In this document: piece after piece, positions 6,969 through 10,165 of the stretch
Layout of the letters: the number at the start of each line of letters is the position of its first letter
Numbering within the stretch: position 1 is the first letter of the stretch
Origin: Candidatus Zixiibacteriota bacterium
GTDB taxonomy: Bacteria; Zixibacteria; MSB-5A5; GN15; PGXB01
Length of the DNA stretch: 10,165 nt
Direction: 5' to 3'
Assembly: GCA_030591405.1 (NCBI GenBank)
Contig: JAUVBC010000051.1
Coordinates: 1 to 10,165, forward strand
Notes under the pieces: model-generated
What the model saw: only the letters and a program-made list of their open reading frames with translations
What the model was told of the DNA's origin: nothing
The model's database searches: none
Translations under genes and position numbers: made by a program

Positions 6969-9635
6969 TTAGAAATTGAATTCCAATCCGACCCTGAATG
7001 TTCTTGGCGCGGAGAAGTTTTGGGGATCATTAGCCATTAGACTATAATATCGATTAGCATCATCTTCAGTATAAGGACCATCACCATCTGGATCAAAACC
7101 TGCGCGTCTTCCATCATCGTTCGCCCGACCGGTATTGCTATAAACATCGGTTATATTTTTGCGATTGAAGAGATTCTCAATCTCGACAAAGAATGAGAAA
7201 AACAGGTTATCCCTTTTGACGTAAACATCTTTATTAAATCTCATATCGACAGTGTATTTTGCCGGCAGGCGAGCCTCATTTAATCCGCCATCACGATAAC
7301 CCTGTTCATCGGTTACCGTATATGGAAGTCCGGAACCATAGCGTCCTATCATATCAAGTCCCCATGCCCCTGGAATTTCCATACCGAAAAGATTCCCTTT
7401 CCAGTCACGCGGAACGCGATAGCTGATATTAAGAGAGGCGGTATGTCTTTGATCAAAAGCCAGCGGGTAGGCCTGAACCGGCATAGCGGTATCAGTCGTA
7501 TTGGCGATGTAATTATAATATCCTTCTCGAGAATCGGATAAATTTCCTTCGGCAATCATATAACTGTAAACTAATGAACCGCTGAAATTGCCCCTGGCGA
7601 TTTTTTCAATGGTGACATCAAAACCTGTTACCGATCCATAATCTTCGTTGACAAATTGTGTAATCGGATTTCCATCGGGATTGATATCACGGGTAGATAT
7701 TAAATTACTTATATCTTTATAATATGCGGTTACTGCCAGCCTGATATCGTCGGATAGTAAATTGTTAAGACCAAGCTCATATGCAACGGTTTTTTCCGCT
7801 TTTAAATCAGGATTACCAACCAGTGGCAATCCGCTGTTTAGATTTGCATCAAGATTGGTGTACATATCGGCGAAATTTGGAATCTGGAAAAAATATCCAT
7901 AATTAAATCTGATGATCGATCTATCAGAAATCGGATGCGAGATACCCAGACGCGGCGAAATTTGTGTTTTGGCGCTGGCTTTTATTTTTGAAGAGCCGAT
8001 CGTATCAATTACATCCGGCCAGTAGTCGACTTCCGAGTTCAAGTAATCATACCTTAAACCGGCATTTATAATAAAGTCCTTGAATTCCATTTTATTCTGA
8101 AAATAGGCCATCGCATATACCGGTGACTGGCTATATTTTTCGCCATACGGCTCAAGATTGTAGAATTGCTTCTGATCCCAGAAAAGGTCATAAAGTCGAT
8201 ACTCACTGCCAAATCGTAGTTGATTATGTTTATCAATCTGGCTGGTTAAGGTCATTGATATTGCGTCATAATCGGTTGTGCTTTTCTGGTACCGCGGATC
8301 AAAATCTTCACCGGTGGTAAAACCGGTCCAAAAATAATCCAGAGATGCAACATAATTATCTTCATGAATTGTACCATTATATACGCCATTGGCATCTTCG
8401 GAGTATCCCGGCCATTGATCCCAGTAAACATCAAAGAGATGTTCCGGGGCAAATTTTCTTTCGGTATAGAAATGATTATATGAAAAGTCCAAAATAGTTT
8501 TCTGGCTATGCTGATAGCTACCTCTTAAACCATAAAGATATGATTTCCTCTTATAAACAGGCAAACCATCCAGATTGAAATCATATGACCTTGTATTCAC
8601 ATCACGATGGGTGTATGTTTCGCCTTCGGAACTATTATAGTTACCAACCAGCGTTAATTTAAGACTTGGCGATGGCTGCATGCTAAGCTTTCCAAATTGT
8701 GAATATTGCGTTTGATCATTGTGGGGCAGAAAACCGTTGTTTAGCAAATATTCGCCAGCGAGAAAGAAAGTTGATTTAAAACCTTTAATAAAAGGAGTCG
8801 GGCCGGATAAATTATAACTTAAACCATTATTACCGGTTCGGGTTAAGCCCCGCCAATCGCCTCTATATACATTATAAGGATAGGTCGCTCCTTCATAGAA
8901 TCTTAACTTTCCATGATAAGAACGAGAACCCTCTTTGGCGACAGCATTAACAATACCTGATAACGCCTCGCCATACTCGGCCGGAAAACCGCCTGAGGTA
9001 AGGTTGATTTCCTCAAGCGCTTCGGGGACAATTCTCATCCCAACATTGCCGAAAAACGGATCCTGCACCGAGAAACCATCAAAGAAATATGACACGGTTC
9101 CGGTCCGACCGCCTCTTATATGTAAGTTGGAGTTGTCATCAACAACCGTTCCGGCCATATTACTGATAATATTTTGAACCGACAATGAGTTGGGTATAAA
9201 AGATATCTGATCGGAGGTGATAGTTGAACGGGTGGCCGTTAAATCTTTTTGAATAGGTTCTCTATGCGCAATAACTTCTATACGTCGTTTCAACGGAATA
9301 TCAACCTGATCAAGTTCAAAATCAATAGGAGTAGTCAGATCCAATAACACTCTTACATTTTCTTTTTGGACAGACTGAAAACCTATAATAGATACTAAAA
9401 CTGTATGAGATCCAGCCGGGACATTAATAAAGAAGTACTCACCATCAATGTCGGTTTGAGTCGCATTGCCAAGACCATCAAGTTGAATTGTTGCCCCCGG
9501 TATTGGCATGCCGGTTTTGGTGTCTTCAACAACTCCGGCTATTTTACCGGTAGTTGACCCAAATGAAATTTGTGCAGCTAAAGCAATGAATAGCATTATT
9601 GCAATTAAAATACTAAATTGTTTTTTTACTTTCAA
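6969..9635 (-). CDS. TonB-dependent outer-membrane receptor with N-terminal CarboxypepD-regulatory-like domain
   Basis: Predicted 888 aa from the TTG at 9635. GGAGGG (9647-9642) lies just before it and a typical Sec signal peptide (residues 1-26, ending AAQISFG) follows. The in-frame ATG at 9662 adds nine residues encoded across the Shine-Dalgarno and is disfavoured. Domains: carboxypeptidase-regulatory-like beta sandwich about 29-112 (GVVEDTKTGMPIPGATIQL, then DGEYFFINVPAG); a possible TonB box near 117-126 (RIEVIAHRE); plug about 130-235 (HIRGGRTGTVSYFFDGFSV, GGFPAEYGEALSGIVNAVA); then the beta-barrel with long aromatic-rich loops to the C-terminal LEFNF. A late loop (848-859) reads DPDGDGPYTEDD, an Asp-rich calcium-binding-like motif. 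Such receptors import substrates or, in this phylum group, accompany surface proteins, driven by TonB-ExbBD. No SusD-like lipoprotein is beside it, so the substrate is unknown. It is first in the operon with the exported protein and the PorV-like protein. Confidence 0.93.
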   Translation of the reverse strand: MKVKKQFSILIAIMLFIALAAQISFGSTTGKIAGVVEDTKTGMPIPGATIQLDGLGNATQTDIDGEYFFINVPAGSHTVLVSIIGFQSVQKENVRVLLDLTTPIDFELDQVDIPLKRRIEVIAHREPIQKDLTATRSTITSDQISFIPNSLSVQNIISNMAGTVVDDNSNLHIRGGRTGTVSYFFDGFSVQDPFFGNVGMRIVPEALEEINLTSGGFPAEYGEALSGIVNAVAKEGSRSYHGKLRFYEGATYPYNVYRGDWRGLTRTGNNGLSYNLSGPTPFIKGFKSTFFLAGEYLLNNGFLPHNDQTQYSQFGKLSMQPSPSLKLTLVGNYNSSEGETYTHRDVNTRSYDFNLDGLPVYKRKSYLYGLRGSYQHSQKTILDFSYNHFYTERKFAPEHLFDVYWDQWPGYSEDANGVYNGTIHEDNYVASLDYFWTGFTTGEDFDPRYQKSTTDYDAISMTLTSQIDKHNQLRFGSEYRLYDLFWDQKQFYNLEPYGEKYSQSPVYAMAYFQNKMEFKDFIINAGLRYDYLNSEVDYWPDVIDTIGSSKIKASAKTQISPRLGISHPISDRSIIRFNYGYFFQIPNFADMYTNLDANLNSGLPLVGNPDLKAEKTVAYELGLNNLLSDDIRLAVTAYYKDISNLISTRDINPDGNPITQFVNEDYGSVTGFDVTIEKIARGNFSGSLVYSYMIAEGNLSDSREGYYNYIANTTDTAMPVQAYPLAFDQRHTASLNISYRVPRDWKGNLFGMEIPGAWGLDMIGRYGSGLPYTVTDEQGYRDGGLNEARLPAKYTVDMRFNKDVYVKRDNLFFSFFVEIENLFNRKNITDVYSNTGRANDDGRRAGFDPDGDGPYTEDDANRYYSLMANDPQNFSAPRTFRVGLEFNF

Positions 9636-9641
9636 AACACT

Positions 9642-9647
9642 CCCTCC
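9642..9647 (-). promoter_or_regulatory. Shine-Dalgarno GGAGGG selecting the TTG start of the receptor
   Basis: GGAGGG lies on the minus strand, with six bases between it and the TTG at 9635. It is inside the nine extra codons that an ATG start at 9662 would add, so it argues for TTG. Confidence 0.75.
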
Positions 9648-9660
9648 GTCGAAGGTGATC

Positions 9661-9666
9661 ATTATA
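9661..9666 (-). promoter_or_regulatory. Candidate -10 box (TATAAT) of the receptor-PorV operon
   Basis: A perfect TATAAT on the minus strand at 9666-9661 would place the transcript start near 9654, giving a leader of about 20 bases that still contains the whole Shine-Dalgarno at 9647-9642. No convincing -35 hexamer lies at 16-18 bases (GGATAT at 17), so this is tentative. The box overlaps the ATG at 9662, which would then be untranslated. Confidence 0.4.
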
Positions 9667-9895
9667 TGTAGATCAAAAGATTTATATCCTTATTCATCCC
9701 CACCAATAAATTGCATTCATTAGATACAATTCGATTGACGATATATGTCATCTAAAGTATCGGCTGCTGTGGAATCTTCTTTAATATGGAAAGCAGATTA
9801 ATTAATTATTTTTTCAGCTTTTTCCAAAAATCATCAAAAGCCAAAAATGCTGAATAAAATAATCCATAAAATATTGATTCTGGTGATTTACCGTG
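9667..9895. other. AT-rich divergent intergenic region, no gene seen
   Basis: This stretch separates the leftward operon from the rightward gene. It has no open frame with a ribosome-binding site or recognisable protein on either strand. It contains AT-rich runs (AATTAATTAATTATTTTTT near 9800) and one dyad, TGAC-N7-GTCA at 9736-9750, that could be a regulator site. No RNA gene or riboswitch was recognised. Confidence 0.5.
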
Positions 9896-9923
9896 TCAAG
9901 TTTTGGGGCAGGTTTCCCGATAA
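9896..9923 (+). promoter_or_regulatory. Candidate sigma-28 (FliA/SigD-type) promoter
   Basis: TCAAGTTT at 9896-9903 and CCCGATAA at 9916-9923 each match seven of eight positions of the enterobacterial FliA consensus (TAAAGTTT, 11 bases, GCCGATAA). The spacer here is 12 bases. Counted the Bacillus SigD way, the -35 core to -10 distance is 16, within that family's range. The predicted transcript starts near 9930, about 70 bases before the TTG of the secreted protein at 10000. This is a consensus match by eye and is unproven. Confidence 0.55.
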
Positions 9924-9944
9924 GAATAAGGAGTACCTATAATT

Positions 9945-9983
9945 ATGGTAATAGGAATGATAATTGAGCACCTGGGTAGTTAA
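9945..9983 (+). CDS. Possible 12-residue leader peptide
   Basis: An ATG at 9945 opens a 12-codon frame (MVIGMIIEHLGS) ending in TAA at 9981-9983, and the stop runs straight into the AAGGAGGG of the next gene. AAGGAG at 9928-9933 is an 11-base-spaced ribosome-binding site. If transcription begins near 9930 as predicted, that site would be cut, which weakens the case; the internal ATG at 9957 has no clear site. The same stop-to-ribosome-site overlap is seen at both operon junctions in this window. It could be a coupling leader or chance. Confidence 0.25.
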   Translation: MVIGMIIEHLGS

Positions 9984-10001
9984 GGAGGGATAACATCCCT
10001 T
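9984..10001 (+). promoter_or_regulatory. Shine-Dalgarno with overlapping hairpin before the TTG start
   Basis: GGAGG at 9984-9988 is followed by a short hairpin: AGGGAT (9986-9991), loop AAC, ATCCCT (9995-10000), plus a possible G-U pair. It takes up the last part of the ribosome site and the first base of the TTG codon. It could reduce initiation, or shorten the otherwise long 11-base spacing. Confidence 0.4.
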
Positions 10002-10165
10002 GATACAAAGGGTTACACAGACTTTTCGCAAGTGTTCCGCGGTTGTGGTAAACTTGGTTCTACTGCTATTAATTTTGGGGACGGTAGCTGCCGCCCAGAA
10101 TATAGAGTTGGCTATTGTCTATACCGATAGTTTGACATCAACATTACGGACAGTGCGGGGACTTA
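10000..10165 (+). CDS. Secreted protein, N-terminal fragment (runs off the right edge)
   Basis: Fifty-five codons are visible from the TTG at 10000, after an in-frame stop at 9991 and GGAGG at 9984-9988. Residues 1-32 look like a Sec signal peptide: basic start with Arg and Lys, a hydrophobic core (VVVNLVLLLLILGTV) and an AAA cleavage site before QN. Cys12 lies before the core, so it is not a lipoprotein signal. The mature start, IELAIVYTDSLTSTLRTVRG, has the look of a first beta-strand and helix of a periplasmic-binding-protein-like fold, but too little is present to name a family. Transcription probably comes from the sigma-28-like promoter at 9896-9923, divergent from the receptor operon. 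The start codon is inferred from the signal peptide and ribosome site. Confidence 0.7.
   Translation, partial: MIQRVTQTFRKCSAVVVNLVLLLLILGTVAAAQNIELAIVYTDSLTSTLRTVRGL

Noticed and set aside
9904..9918. Possible sigma-54 promoter (GG ... near TTTTGGGGCAGG)
   Set aside because: The base pair expected 10 bases after GG is CC, not GC, and the TGGCAC/TTGC elements are absent. The sigma-28 reading of the same stretch fits better.
9938..9943. TATAAT on the plus strand as a sigma-70 -10 box for the right-hand gene
   Set aside because: No acceptable -35 hexamer lies at 16-18 bases, and a start there would be downstream of the better sigma-28 match. Kept only as a weak alternative.
1..10165. Mobile elements, CRISPR arrays, tRNA or rRNA genes
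   Set aside because: I saw no transposase or integrase motif, no regular repeat-spacer series, and no tRNA- or rRNA-like stretch on either strand.

Overview
The window reads as a piece of a Gram-negative chromosome of moderate to low GC from the Fibrobacteres-Chlorobi-Bacteroidetes (FCB) superphylum or one of its uncultured relatives (Zixibacteria-, Marinimicrobia- or KSB1-like). This is an inference from gene content: a TonB-dependent receptor with an N-terminal carboxypeptidase-regulatory-like domain, a PorV/PorQ-family outer-membrane protein, and a large exported protein with a FlgD/type IX-secretion-like C-terminal domain. No rRNA, tRNA, mobile element, CRISPR array or phage gene is visible. 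This is an ordinary chromosomal cell-envelope region rather than an island of accessory elements.

Layout, left to right. Positions 3-1568 (+) hold the 3' part of a polytopic membrane protein with a C-terminal TPR domain; its reading frame is open through the left edge. It converges, with one base between stop codons, on 1570-3159 (-), a secreted protein that resembles a peptidase-MA (gluzincin) protein whose HExxH motif has decayed to HLIAQ. A strong Rho-independent terminator at 3233-3264 closes the next transcript. Positions 3279-9635 (-) form a tight three-gene operon, transcribed in the order TonB-dependent receptor, large exported cargo-like protein, PorV-like protein. The gaps are 12 bases, and the stop codon abuts or overlaps the next Shine-Dalgarno at both junctions. 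Positions 9636-9999 are a divergent promoter region. It has a TATAAT box for the operon and, pointing right, a good match to a sigma-28 (FliA/SigD) promoter, followed by a 12-codon leader ORF and a hairpin around the ribosome-binding site. At 10000 a secreted protein starts from TTG and runs off the right edge.

How the parts may work together (inference): PorV-type proteins in type IX secretion bind exported proteins through their C-terminal domains at the outer membrane, so a PorV paralogue co-transcribed with one C-terminal-domain protein and one TonB receptor suggests a dedicated surface export or assembly module. The degenerate peptidase-like protein lies downstream on the same strand but behind the terminator and has its own ribosome-binding site. 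It shares an 11-base leader element with the operon, which hints at common regulation. Several gene starts here differ from the longest possible reading frame, and the reasons are given in each entry.
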